Shown piece by piece: positions 10,467 through 18,800 of a stretch of DNA of 64,000 bases. The stretch comes from Deltaproteobacteria bacterium. GTDB taxonomy: Bacteria; Myxococcota_A; UBA9160; PR03. The position numbers were made by a program, and so were the translations under genes. Below the pieces are notes generated by a model that was given only the letters and a program-made list of their open reading frames with translations, was not told where the DNA came from and did not search any database. The stretch lies in assembly GCA_035063765.1 (NCBI GenBank), contig JAPSFT010000016.1, positions 1 through 64,000 of the forward strand. The letters are read 5' to 3'. Every line of letters begins with the position of its first letter. Position 1 is the first letter of the stretch.

Positions 10467-11366
10467 ATGAACCGAGTCGTCGTCTGGGCGCTGAACGGGG
10501 CGCTCTTCGTCCTGTGCTGCCTCCTCACGGCCAGCCTCGTGAACGGCTGGGTGGGCGAGTGGCTCTCCGCGACCCCGGCCGGTCCGCCGCCCGCGCTGGC
10601 GGCACCGGCGGCGGCGCGCCGCGATTGGAGCGACCGCAAGACCATTCTCGACCGCAACCTCTTCCAGGTCTCCACCCTGCTGCCGGACGAGCCCGTCGCG
10701 GCCGAGCCGATCGGCGAGGACGAGGAGCTCGCCGCCACCCGGCTCCCCCTGAAGCTGCTCGGCACGGTGGCCTCGAACGACCCGAAGGCTGCGTGGGCGG
10801 CGGTCGAGGAGACCACCAAGCGCGAGCGGCTGGTGGTCCGCCCCCAGGATCGGCTGCTCGACAAGGCCACCGTCGTGCGGATCGAGCGCCGGCGGATCGT
10901 GCTCGAGAACGAGGGCAGGCGCGAGGAGCTGGCCCTCGACGAGGAGTCGGCCGGGGCCGGACCCCTGGTCCGGGCGCGCGCAGCGGCCCGGGAGGTTCCC
11001 GCGGTCGCCGACCTGCGCGACCGGATCCAGCAGACCGGCGACAGCAGCTTCCAGGTGCAGCGCGGCCAGGTCGAGGAAGCCATGCGCAACCCGGCCGAGC
11101 TGTTCTCGCAGGCCCGCATCCTGCCCAAGTACGAGAACGGGCAGATGACGGGCGTCCAGCTCAACTCGATCCAGCCCGGAAGCCTCTTCGAGGAGATCGG
11201 GATCCGCGACGGCGACGTGATCACGGAGGTGAACGGGATCGTCGTCTCGAGCCCGCAGGACAGCGCCGCCTTGCTGCGCGAGCTGACCGAGTCCAACGTC
11301 TTCGAGGTCAGCGTGCAGGGCGCCGACGGGCAGCCGCGCACGCTCAGCTACACGGTGCAGCCGTGA
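10467..11366 (+). CDS. gspC: Type II secretion system inner-membrane protein GspC
   Basis: The 299-residue protein has the GspC layout. One N-terminal transmembrane helix (about residues 5-27) is followed by a Pro/Ala linker, a homology-region domain (RKTILDRNLFQ through KLLGTVAS and LVVRPQD), and a C-terminal PDZ-like domain (GVQLNSIQPGSLFEEIGIRDGDVITEVNG). GspC links the inner-membrane platform to the secretin and helps choose substrates. It is the first gene of the T2SS operon, divergent from dnaK, with a TATACT box upstream. The PDZ form, rather than the coiled-coil C-terminus found in some GspC proteins, is clear. Confidence 0.92.
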   Translation: MNRVVVWALNGALFVLCCLLTASLVNGWVGEWLSATPAGPPPALAAPAAARRDWSDRKTILDRNLFQVSTLLPDEPVAAEPIGEDEELAATRLPLKLLGTVASNDPKAAWAAVEETTKRERLVVRPQDRLLDKATVVRIERRRIVLENEGRREELALDEESAGAGPLVRARAAAREVPAVADLRDRIQQTGDSSFQVQRGQVEEAMRNPAELFSQARILPKYENGQMTGVQLNSIQPGSLFEEIGIRDGDVITEVNGIVVSSPQDSAALLRELTESNVFEVSVQGADGQPRTLSYTVQP

Positions 11367-11391
11367 CGGCCGCTGGGGGGAGTGCGACCTG

Positions 11392-13944
11392 ATGCCCGGT
11401 TTCCACCGACGCGGCCCGGCGGCCGTGCTGCTCGCCGCGCTCCTGGCCGGCGGGGCCGCCGGCGCCCAGCCGAGCGATCCCGGCGCCCCCCTGGACGCGG
11501 CGGGCGACCGGACGGAGCTCACGCCCGAGGGCCTCGTCAACCTGGACTTCCAGGACGTCGAGATCGCCACCGTGATCGACACGATCGCGCGTCTCACGGG
11601 GCGCAACTTCGTGTACGACGACCGGGTGCGCGGGCGCGTCACCATCATCTCGCCGACGCCGATCCCGGTCGACCAGGCCTACACGGTCTTCGAGTCGGTG
11701 CTGCAGGTGAAGGGCTTCACGACCGTGGAGGCACCCGGCGGCGTCGTGAAGGTGATCCCGATCCGCGACGCCAAGGAGACCAGCGTCGACACCCGCGCCG
11801 GGCTGCAGGCGCCGGAGACCGACCGCTTCGTCACGCGCCTGATCCCGCTGCGCTACATCGACGCCGAGGCGATCGCCAACACGCTGAAGCCGCTGGTCTC
11901 GAAGGAAGCGGCGCTGATCGCCTACCCGGCCACCAATACGATCATCCTCACCGACTCGGCGGCCAACATCAACCGCATCCTGGAGATCCTCCAGGCGATC
12001 GACGTCGAGACCTACAAGGAGGAGCTGGCGATGATCCGCGTGCAGTACGCGGACGCCCAGGCCCTGGCCGAGCAGCTCTCCGAGGTGTTCGGCGGCGAGG
12101 TCTCCGCGGCGAGCAGCGCCCCGGGAGTGCCGGGCCGGATCCAGCCGCGGGTGCGGCGGACGCCGGTCCAGGCGCAGCAGCCCGAGGCCGGCGGCGGCGC
12201 GCAACGCGACCACGTCCGCATCATCACCGACGCCCGCACCAACGCGCTGATCATCCTGGCCGCCCGCTCCACCCTCGACGAGATGCGCGCCCTGATCCGC
12301 CGGCTCGACGTGCCGGTCGAGGGCCAGGGCCGGATCCAGGTCTACTACCTGAAGCACGCCAACGCCGAGGAGCTGGCGGACACCCTCAACAGCCTGCTCG
12401 GCGGCGGCACGACGGGCGGGGGCGCCGCCACCAACGTCGCAGCGGCTGCGGTCGGCATCCAGCCCCAGGCCCTGCGCGCGGTCTCCGAGATCGCGAACCT
12501 GGTGAGCAGCGTCACGGCCGACATCGGCACCAACGCGCTGGTGATCCAGGCCAGTCCGGAAGGCTTCGAGGCGCTGCGCAAGGTGATCGAGAAGCTCGAC
12601 ATCGAGCGCCCGCAGGTGCTGGTCGAGGCGCTGATCATGGAGGTCGGCGTCAACGACTCGAAGGACCTGGGGCTGAGCTGGGTCCTGCAGTTCGGAGGCC
12701 CCGACACCGCCTACACCATCACCCAGGCCGTCGATGCCATGACCGGCGGGCTGCTCGCGAATCCGGGTCGGAACCCGAAGGGCGACACCAACCCGCCGCC
12801 GATCGGGCCGAACAATGCCTTCACCGCTTCGGTCGCGATCGTAGACGGCGACAACTTCATCCAGGCGGTGCTCAACGCCACCGCCAGCGACGGCAACGTC
12901 AACATCATCTCGGCGCCCCACATCCTCACCTCCGACAACGAGGAGGCCGAGATCCTGGTCGGCGACAACATCCCGATCATCACCAACCGCGTGCAGTCGG
13001 CGCAGGGCATCACGACCGACCAGCCGGACTCGAGCCTTGCCACCTCGGTGAACGTCGAGCGCCAGGACATCGGCGTGACCCTGCGCGTCACGCCCCAGAT
13101 CACCGAGGGCGAGAGCCTGCGCCTCGAGATCTTCCAGGAGATCACCGACATCAACCCGGCGATCCAGTCGGGGGTCGGCGACGTCAACCAGGTGGGGCCG
13201 GCGCTCTCGAACCGCCGGATCGAGAACGTGGTGGTGGCCGCCGATGGCAGCACGGTCGTGATCGGCGGCCTCGTGCGGGACAACTACAGCGACACCCAGA
13301 ACAAGGTCCCCTGGCTCGGTGACATCCCCGTGCTCGGCTGGCTGTTCAAGAACCAGTCCTCGGATCTCCTCAAGACCAACCTGCTGGTCTTCATCACGCC
13401 GCACATCATCCGCAGCCCCGACGACCTCGAGAAGGCGTCGATCGGCAAGCGCGAGGAGTTCCGCAAGCGCTCCGAGCGGGCGCTCGGCCACGAGCTCGAG
13501 GAGCGCGAGGAGGTCCCGCTCGACGAGCCGATCGGGATCCTCGGCGAGATGGGGGACACCGAGGCCGGACCGGCCTCCGCGACGATCGGGATCCTCGAGG
13601 AGCGCTACCCGCTCGAGCGCATGCGCGAGATCGAGCGCAGCCAGGCCCAGGCACGCGAGGCGGAGAAGGCGGCGGCCGCGGGCCGCGCCCGCGGCGCCCG
13701 CTACCTGGTGCTCGCGGGCAGCTACGCCGACCCGAACGACGCCCGCGGCACCCTGATGGAGCTGATCGACGCGGGCTTCGACGGCTCGCTCGTGTCGAGC
13801 GGCCCCGCCGGCCGGGTCCGCTACGAGCTGCGCCTCGGACCCTACCAGGAGCTGGATCGGGCCGAACGCGCGGCCACCACGCTGCAGCGGGCCTACGGCC
13901 TGGCGGCGCAGATCGTGCTCGAGCGCCCGGAGGCTGCGCCGTGA
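11392..13944 (+). CDS. gspD: Type II secretion secretin GspD with C-terminal SPOR-like domain
   Basis: The 850-residue product has a Sec signal peptide (residues 1-25), then the N0 domain (NLDFQDVEIATVIDTIARLTG), repeated N1-N3 domains and the secretin barrel with the VPWLGDIPVLGWLF signature and the LLVFITPHII strand near residue 670. It forms the outer-membrane secretion channel. Beyond the barrel is an acidic/basic linker (about residues 685-765), and residues about 766-845 read as a SPOR-type fold (YLVLAGSYADPNDA, YELRLGPYQELDRAER). SPOR domains bind denuded peptidoglycan. GspD normally ends in a short S domain that binds a pilotin, so this ending is unusual. Its stop overlaps the gspE start by 4 bases. 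Confidence 0.94.
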   Translation: MPGFHRRGPAAVLLAALLAGGAAGAQPSDPGAPLDAAGDRTELTPEGLVNLDFQDVEIATVIDTIARLTGRNFVYDDRVRGRVTIISPTPIPVDQAYTVFESVLQVKGFTTVEAPGGVVKVIPIRDAKETSVDTRAGLQAPETDRFVTRLIPLRYIDAEAIANTLKPLVSKEAALIAYPATNTIILTDSAANINRILEILQAIDVETYKEELAMIRVQYADAQALAEQLSEVFGGEVSAASSAPGVPGRIQPRVRRTPVQAQQPEAGGGAQRDHVRIITDARTNALIILAARSTLDEMRALIRRLDVPVEGQGRIQVYYLKHANAEELADTLNSLLGGGTTGGGAATNVAAAAVGIQPQALRAVSEIANLVSSVTADIGTNALVIQASPEGFEALRKVIEKLDIERPQVLVEALIMEVGVNDSKDLGLSWVLQFGGPDTAYTITQAVDAMTGGLLANPGRNPKGDTNPPPIGPNNAFTASVAIVDGDNFIQAVLNATASDGNVNIISAPHILTSDNEEAEILVGDNIPIITNRVQSAQGITTDQPDSSLATSVNVERQDIGVTLRVTPQITEGESLRLEIFQEITDINPAIQSGVGDVNQVGPALSNRRIENVVVAADGSTVVIGGLVRDNYSDTQNKVPWLGDIPVLGWLFKNQSSDLLKTNLLVFITPHIIRSPDDLEKASIGKREEFRKRSERALGHELEEREEVPLDEPIGILGEMGDTEAGPASATIGILEERYPLERMREIERSQAQAREAEKAAAAGRARGARYLVLAGSYADPNDARGTLMELIDAGFDGSLVSSGPAGRVRYELRLGPYQELDRAERAATTLQRAYGLAAQIVLERPEAAP

Positions 13945-15686
13945 GCGCGGCACTCGGCCCCGGCCCCGACGCCCTCTCGCTCGAGGCGCTGCTGCGGCGC
14001 ACGACGGGCATCTCCCCGGAGCAGCTCGCGGCGGCCCGCGCGCGCGCCGAGGAGAGCGACCGCCGGCTGCTCGACGTGCTGCTCGAGGAGCGCATGGTCG
14101 ATCCCGAGCGCGCGCTCGCCGCGATCGCCGAGGACGTCGGCCTGGCGGTGCGGCCCGCCATCGACGTGGCCGCCTGCGACCCGACGCTCGTCGACCGCGT
14201 GCCGATCGGCTTCGCCAAGCAGCACGCCATCCTGCCCCTCGGGCGCGGTCCCGACGGCACCGTGCGGGTGGCCGTCGCCGACCCCTTCGAGGCCGACTCG
14301 CTCGACGACCTGCGCCTGCTCTTCGAAGGCGTGGAAGTCGCGGCCGAGCTGGCCCCGCGGCGGGCGATCCTCGACGCCATCAACCAGGTCTACGACCGCG
14401 GTCCCGCCTCCGCCGAGGCGCTCGCCCTCGACGCCTCCGAGGACCTCTACGCGATCGCCGACGAGATCAGCCACGAGCCCCAGGACCTGCTCGACTCGGC
14501 CGACGACGCGCCGATCATCCGGCTCGTGAACTCGCTGCTCCAGCACGCCGTCAAGGAGCGCGCGAGCGACGTCCACCTCGAGCCCTTCGAGCGCGAGATC
14601 CGCGTGCGCTTCCGGATCGACGACATCCTCTACGAGCCGGTGCGCCCCCTGCCCCGCAGCCTGCAGGCCCCGATCGTCTCGCGCATCAAGATCATGGGCG
14701 GGCTCAACATCGCCGAGAAGCGCCTGCCCCAGGACGGCCGGATCCGGCTCAAGATCGCCGGCCGCGACTACGACGTGCGCCTCTCGACGCTGCCCGTGGC
14801 GCACGGTGAGCGGGTGGTGATGCGGCTCCTGCCGCGCACCAGCGAGATGCTGAACCTCGAGGCGCTCGGCTTCGACGAGGACCACCTGGCGGCGTGGCAG
14901 AAGCTGATCACGCGGCCCAACGGGATCATGCTCGTCACGGGGCCCACGGGCAGCGGCAAGACCACGACGCTCTACGGCGCTCTCTCGCGCATCAACACCC
15001 TCGACGTGAACATCATCACCGTCGAGGACCCGGTGGAGATCCAGCTGCCGGGGATCGGCCAGATCGAGGTGAACGCCAAGATCGGGCTCAGCTTCGCGAG
15101 CGGCCTGCGCTCGATCCTGCGCCAGGACCCCGACGTGGTGCTGGTCGGCGAGATCCGCGACCTCGAGACCGCCGAGATCGCGATCCAGGCCTCGCTCACC
15201 GGCCACCTGGTGTTCTCGACGCTCCACACCAACGACGCGCCGAGCGCGATCACCCGGCTCGTCGACATGGGGGTCGAGCGCTTCCTGGTGGCCTCCTCGC
15301 TGGTGGCGGTGCTGGCGCAGCGGCTCGTGCGCGTGCTGTGCACGGCCTGCCGCGAGCCCTACGAGCCGACGCCCGAGGAGCTGGCCGAGCTCGGCGTGCG
15401 CCCGCCGCCCCGCCCCATCACGGTGTACCGCCCGCAGTCCTGCGAGCGCTGCAACTTCACCGGCTACCGGGGGCGTCTCGGCATCTTCGAGCTGATGCTG
15501 ATCGACGACCCGATCCGCGAGCTGATCGCGCAGAACGTCGACGCCAAGCGCATCAAGCGCCAGGCGGTCGCCAGCGGCATGCGCACCCTGCGCGTCGACG
15601 GCGCCCGCAAGGTCCTGCGCGGCATCACCTCGATCGCCGAAGTCCTCCGCGCCACCGAAGAGGAAACGGTCGTCGCCGAGGTCTAG
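13941..15686 (+). CDS. gspE: Type II secretion ATPase GspE
   Basis: The 581-residue protein is the cytoplasmic ATPase that powers pseudopilus assembly. It has an N-terminal MshEN-type domain (GISPEQLAAARARAEES and DPFEADSLDDLRLLF segments), the linker SDVHLEPFEREIRVRFRIDD, Walker A GPTGSGKTTT near residue 335, the Asp box, Walker B DPDVVLVGEIRD and the His box. A four-cysteine zinc motif is split between CTAC near residue 467 and CERC near 499. The GTG start at 13941 overlaps the gspD stop. A 164-base spacer (15687-15850) with no recognisable feature separates it from gspF, the largest gap inside the operon. Confidence 0.96.
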   Translation: MSAALGPGPDALSLEALLRRTTGISPEQLAAARARAEESDRRLLDVLLEERMVDPERALAAIAEDVGLAVRPAIDVAACDPTLVDRVPIGFAKQHAILPLGRGPDGTVRVAVADPFEADSLDDLRLLFEGVEVAAELAPRRAILDAINQVYDRGPASAEALALDASEDLYAIADEISHEPQDLLDSADDAPIIRLVNSLLQHAVKERASDVHLEPFEREIRVRFRIDDILYEPVRPLPRSLQAPIVSRIKIMGGLNIAEKRLPQDGRIRLKIAGRDYDVRLSTLPVAHGERVVMRLLPRTSEMLNLEALGFDEDHLAAWQKLITRPNGIMLVTGPTGSGKTTTLYGALSRINTLDVNIITVEDPVEIQLPGIGQIEVNAKIGLSFASGLRSILRQDPDVVLVGEIRDLETAEIAIQASLTGHLVFSTLHTNDAPSAITRLVDMGVERFLVASSLVAVLAQRLVRVLCTACREPYEPTPEELAELGVRPPPRPITVYRPQSCERCNFTGYRGRLGIFELMLIDDPIRELIAQNVDAKRIKRQAVASGMRTLRVDGARKVLRGITSIAEVLRATEEETVVAEV

Positions 15687-15850
15687 ACGCGCGGAGGCGA
15701 CGGCGGGCGTCCGGCGCGGACGGCACGTCGAAGCGTCCGGAGACGCAGACAGGGCCGATCCAGCCGAGCGGCCACCCGAGGGCCAGGCGAAGCCCGCCCC
15801 CGCGGCGGCAGACAGCGAGCGGAGTCCACCAGGACGGAGTTCCCGAGCAC

Positions 15851-17101
15851 GTGCCCGTTTTCGCGTACAAGGGCGTCACAGAGGGCGGTCGCGCCACGCG
15901 CGGCTTCGTCGACGCGGAGAGCGCGCGGGCCGCGCGCGCCAAGCTCAAGCGCGACGGCGTGTTCCTGACCGAGCTTGCCGAGAGCGCCGCCCCCGCTGCG
16001 GCCGCGGACGCCAGCACCCCCGCCGGTGCGCGTCCCGGGGTCTCCTTCTCGCTGGCGCGGCTGCGGCGCATCTCCGCGCTCGACCTCGCGCTGGCCACCC
16101 GCCAGCTCTCGACCCTGGTCGGCGCCGGCGTCCCGCTCGTGCAGGCCCTGTCGGCGCTCACCGAGCAGGTCGAGAACATGCGCCTCAAGGGCGTGATCGC
16201 GCGCGTGCGCGACCGCGTCAACGAGGGCTCGACGCTCGCCGACGCGATGGCCCAGGCGGGGCCCTTCGAGGACCTCTACGTCGGCATGGTCCGGGCCGGC
16301 GAGGCGGGTGGCGCGCTCGAGCAGGTGCTCGACCGGCTCGCCGACTACCTCGAGAGCCAGGTGCGGCTGCGCAACAAGGTCACCTCGATCCTGATCTACC
16401 CAACCGTGATGCTCGGCTTCGCGCTGGTGGTGGTGGCGGTCCTGGTCACCGTCGTCCTGCCGCAGATCACCGAGCTGCTGGCGAGCCTGGACCGGCCGCT
16501 GCCCTGGTTCACCAAGGCCATCATCTCGGGCTCGCACCTCGCGCGCACGTGGTGGTGGGCGATCGCCTTGCTGCTGATCGGCGGCGTGGCCGCCTTTCGT
16601 GCGGTGGCGCGCACCACGCGCGGCCGCGCGCAGCTCGACACGATCAAGCTGCGCCTGCCGGTCGTGGGCCGCACCGTCCGGCTCGTCGCGATCTCGCGCT
16701 TCACGCGCACGCTCTCGACGCTGCTCGCGGGCGGCATCCCGATCGTGCGCGCGCTCGACATCTCGAAGCACGTCGCCAACAACGTCGTGCTCGGCGCGGC
16801 GATCGACGCGGCCCGCGAGAGCGTGACCGAAGGCCAGTCGCTGGCCAGCCCGCTGCGCGCGAGCGGCGAGTTCCCGCCCGTCGTCGTGCACATGGTCGAG
16901 GTCGGCGAGCGGTCGGGCGAGCTCGAGGCGATGCTCGAGAAGGTCGCCCAGACCTACGAGGAGCAGGTGGAGACGTCGGTGTCCCGGCTCACCGCGCTGC
17001 TCGAGCCGCTGCTGATCCTGCTGATGGTCGGCATCGTGATCGTGATCATCGCCGCGACGCTCGTGCCGCTGCTCGACGTCACGTCGTCGCTCGGAACCTA
17101 G
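15851..17101 (+). CDS. gspF: Type II secretion inner-membrane platform protein GspF
   Basis: The 416-residue protein matches GspF. It opens with PVFAYKGVTEGG, continues with two T2SSF domains (repeats around RQLSTLVGAGVPLVQAL and RTLSTLLAGGIPIVRAL, each with a GERSGEL or RAGEAGGALE signature) and has three hydrophobic membrane segments. It is the polytopic centre of the inner-membrane platform contacting GspE and GspL. The GTG at 15851 gives the family-typical N-terminus; a weak GGAG lies 12 bases upstream. The open frame continues far upstream inside gspE, but that part is out-of-frame noise. Confidence 0.94.
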   Translation: MPVFAYKGVTEGGRATRGFVDAESARAARAKLKRDGVFLTELAESAAPAAAADASTPAGARPGVSFSLARLRRISALDLALATRQLSTLVGAGVPLVQALSALTEQVENMRLKGVIARVRDRVNEGSTLADAMAQAGPFEDLYVGMVRAGEAGGALEQVLDRLADYLESQVRLRNKVTSILIYPTVMLGFALVVVAVLVTVVLPQITELLASLDRPLPWFTKAIISGSHLARTWWWAIALLLIGGVAAFRAVARTTRGRAQLDTIKLRLPVVGRTVRLVAISRFTRTLSTLLAGGIPIVRALDISKHVANNVVLGAAIDAARESVTEGQSLASPLRASGEFPPVVVHMVEVGERSGELEAMLEKVAQTYEEQVETSVSRLTALLEPLLILLMVGIVIVIIAATLVPLLDVTSSLGT

Positions 17102-17111
17102 GAGGAAGGAC

Positions 17112-17570
17112 ATGGAACCCACGCGCCGCCGCGAGGACGGCTTCACCCTGATCGAGATCATGGCCGTGGTGCTGATCATCGGCCTGCTCGGCGGGATCGT
17201 CGGCGCCGCCATCTTCGGCCGCATCGACCAGGCCCGCGTGACCACGGCCCGCACCCAGATCAAGCAGATCGAAGCCGCGCTCGACTTCTATCGCATGGAC
17301 AACGGCAAGTACCCGACCACCGACCAGGGCCTCGACGCGCTCGTGCACGCCCCGACCATCGAGCCGATCCCGAAGAACTACCGTCCCGAGGGCTACCTGT
17401 CGGGCGGCAAGGTGCCGACGGATCCCTGGGACAACCCCTACAAGTACCTCGCACCGGGCCAGAACAACGCCTACTCCTTCGACCTGTGGAGCGACGGCGC
17501 CGACGGCGCGCCGGGCGGCACGGGCACCGACGCCGACGTCGGCAACTGGGCCGAGGAAGGCCAGGGGTGA
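17112..17570 (+). CDS. gspG: Major pseudopilin GspG
   Basis: The 152-residue major pseudopilin has a short basic leader ending in Gly followed by FTLIEIMAVVLIIGLLGGIV, with the conserved Glu at +5 of the mature protein. Downstream are the family motifs for YRMDNGKYPTTDQGL and DPWDNPYKY, and the calcium-binding loop DLWSDGADGAPGG near the C-terminus. It polymerises into the periplasmic pseudopilus. A strong GGAGGAAGG ribosome-binding site sits before the ATG at 17112, unlike the coupled neighbours, consistent with the high expression expected of the major subunit. Confidence 0.96.
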   Translation: MEPTRRREDGFTLIEIMAVVLIIGLLGGIVGAAIFGRIDQARVTTARTQIKQIEAALDFYRMDNGKYPTTDQGLDALVHAPTIEPIPKNYRPEGYLSGGKVPTDPWDNPYKYLAPGQNNAYSFDLWSDGADGAPGGTGTDADVGNWAEEGQG

Positions 17571-18172
17571 GGCCGGCCGCGCCGCGCGCCCGGCTCGCCG
17601 GCTTCACGCTGATCGAGCTGCTCGCCGTGCTGGCGATGTTCGCGCTGATCGCGGGGCTGATCCTGCCGCGCTTCTCGATCGGCGGGGAGCGCGAGGTGCG
17701 GCGCGAGGCGGAGGCGCTCGGCGAGGCGGTCGAGCTGGCGCGCCAGCGCGCGATCATGACTGCGCGCCCGCACGAGCTGGTGATCGACGTCGGGCGCGGC
17801 CTGCACTGGGTCGAGTGGGCGCCCCCTCCCCCGCCCGAGACCGAGGCCGTGGCGGCGCGTGCGGAGGAGCGTGCGGCCGGCTCGCGCAAGGTCGACATGA
17901 CCCCGCCCGCGGCCGCCTCCGGCGAGCTCGTCTTCGAGCCGGTGCCGGGCGCCTTCGGCCGTGCCCACGTGCTCGGCGAGGACGTGGTGTTCGTGGCGGC
18001 CGCCTTTCCCGACACCACCTTCGACAGCGGCCTCGTCACGATCGCCTTCGACCCCGACGGCGCGGCCGATCCGGTGATCGTGTCGCTCGCCGAGCCCGGA
18101 GGCGCCCATCGCTTCGAGGTCGAGGTGCAGGCGCTGGCCGACGCCGTCGTGGTGGTCGATGCGACCCCCTGA
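17567..18172 (+). CDS. gspH: Minor pseudopilin GspH
   Basis: The product is 201 residues with a prepilin leader cleaved before FTLIELLAVLAMFALIAGLI, Glu at +5, followed by the GspH-like pattern of EALGEAVELARQRAIMTARPHELVID and a beta-rich C-terminus. It forms part of the pseudopilus tip complex with GspI, J and K. The GTG start at 17567 overlaps the gspG stop by 4 bases. The middle contains an Ala/Pro/Glu-rich insertion (about residues 82-125) that may be a flexible loop. Confidence 0.9.
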   Translation: MRPAAPRARLAGFTLIELLAVLAMFALIAGLILPRFSIGGEREVRREAEALGEAVELARQRAIMTARPHELVIDVGRGLHWVEWAPPPPPETEAVAARAEERAAGSRKVDMTPPAAASGELVFEPVPGAFGRAHVLGEDVVFVAAAFPDTTFDSGLVTIAFDPDGAADPVIVSLAEPGGAHRFEVEVQALADAVVVVDATP

Positions 18173-18800
18173 GCGCACACGGGGCTTCACCCTGCTCGAG
18201 GTGATGGCGGCCTTCGCGCTGCTCGCGATCGCCTACACGACCCTCGGCGGCGCCGGCGCCCAGAGCCTCCAGAAGGAAGGCGAGGCCGCCCGCCGCCTCG
18301 ACGCGTCGCTGCTCGCCGATCGCGTGCTCGAGGGGCTCGAGGCGGCCTTCGAGCAGGGCGCGGCGCCCCCGCTCGGGGAGGAGGAGCGCACCGAGGGGCT
18401 GTACACCGTCGCGATCCGGGTGGCGCCCTGGGAGCCCGTGATCGCGGAGCGCGAGCGCCCGCTCGCGGTCGAGCGCAGCGAGCGGCGCGAGCGCCGGCCG
18501 GGCGAGTCGATCCGCGACGACGAGGGCGCGTCGCTCGGGCCGAGCCTGCTCCACGGCGAGCGCGGCCAGCCCGGTCCCCTGCGCCGGGTGGACGTGGTGG
18601 TGAGCTGGGACGAGGGCTGGAGCCAGGCCCGGGTCGTGCGCACCACCTTCGGGCTCGACCCCGAGGCGGCGGCGGCCTCGCTGGAGGCGCTCGGCGCTGC
18701 TGCCGGCGCCGGGGCCGGCCAGGGCGGTCCGCCCGGCACCGACGCCTCCGGGCTCGGCGGCCGCATCGGGCGCGGCGGCGCCGATCGGAGGGCGCGATGA
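18159..18800 (+). CDS. gspI: Minor pseudopilin GspI, enlarged
   Basis: The 213-residue protein carries a prepilin cleavage site before FTLLEVMAAFALLAIAYTTLGG with Glu at +5. The C-terminal GspI-like strand includes VDVVVSWDEGWSQARVVRTTF. Typical GspI proteins are about 120-130 residues; here a long Arg/Glu-rich insertion (about residues 85-135) and a Gly/Ala-rich tail of about 40 residues are added. It overlaps gspH by 14 bases and gspJ by 4. Position between gspH and gspJ supports the assignment. Confidence 0.85.
   Translation: MRPPERTRGFTLLEVMAAFALLAIAYTTLGGAGAQSLQKEGEAARRLDASLLADRVLEGLEAAFEQGAAPPLGEEERTEGLYTVAIRVAPWEPVIAERERPLAVERSERRERRPGESIRDDEGASLGPSLLHGERGQPGPLRRVDVVVSWDEGWSQARVVRTTFGLDPEAAAASLEALGAAAGAGAGQGGPPGTDASGLGGRIGRGGADRRAR

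Noticed and set aside
14894-15850. Long N-terminal extension of GspF reaching into gspE
   Set aside because: The reading frame is open but out of frame with gspE and has no similarity to GspF before PVFAYKG; the true start is the GTG at 15851.
15687-15850. Possible small gene between gspE and gspF
   Set aside because: No start with a ribosome-binding site and no conserved-looking frame; treated as an empty 164-base spacer.
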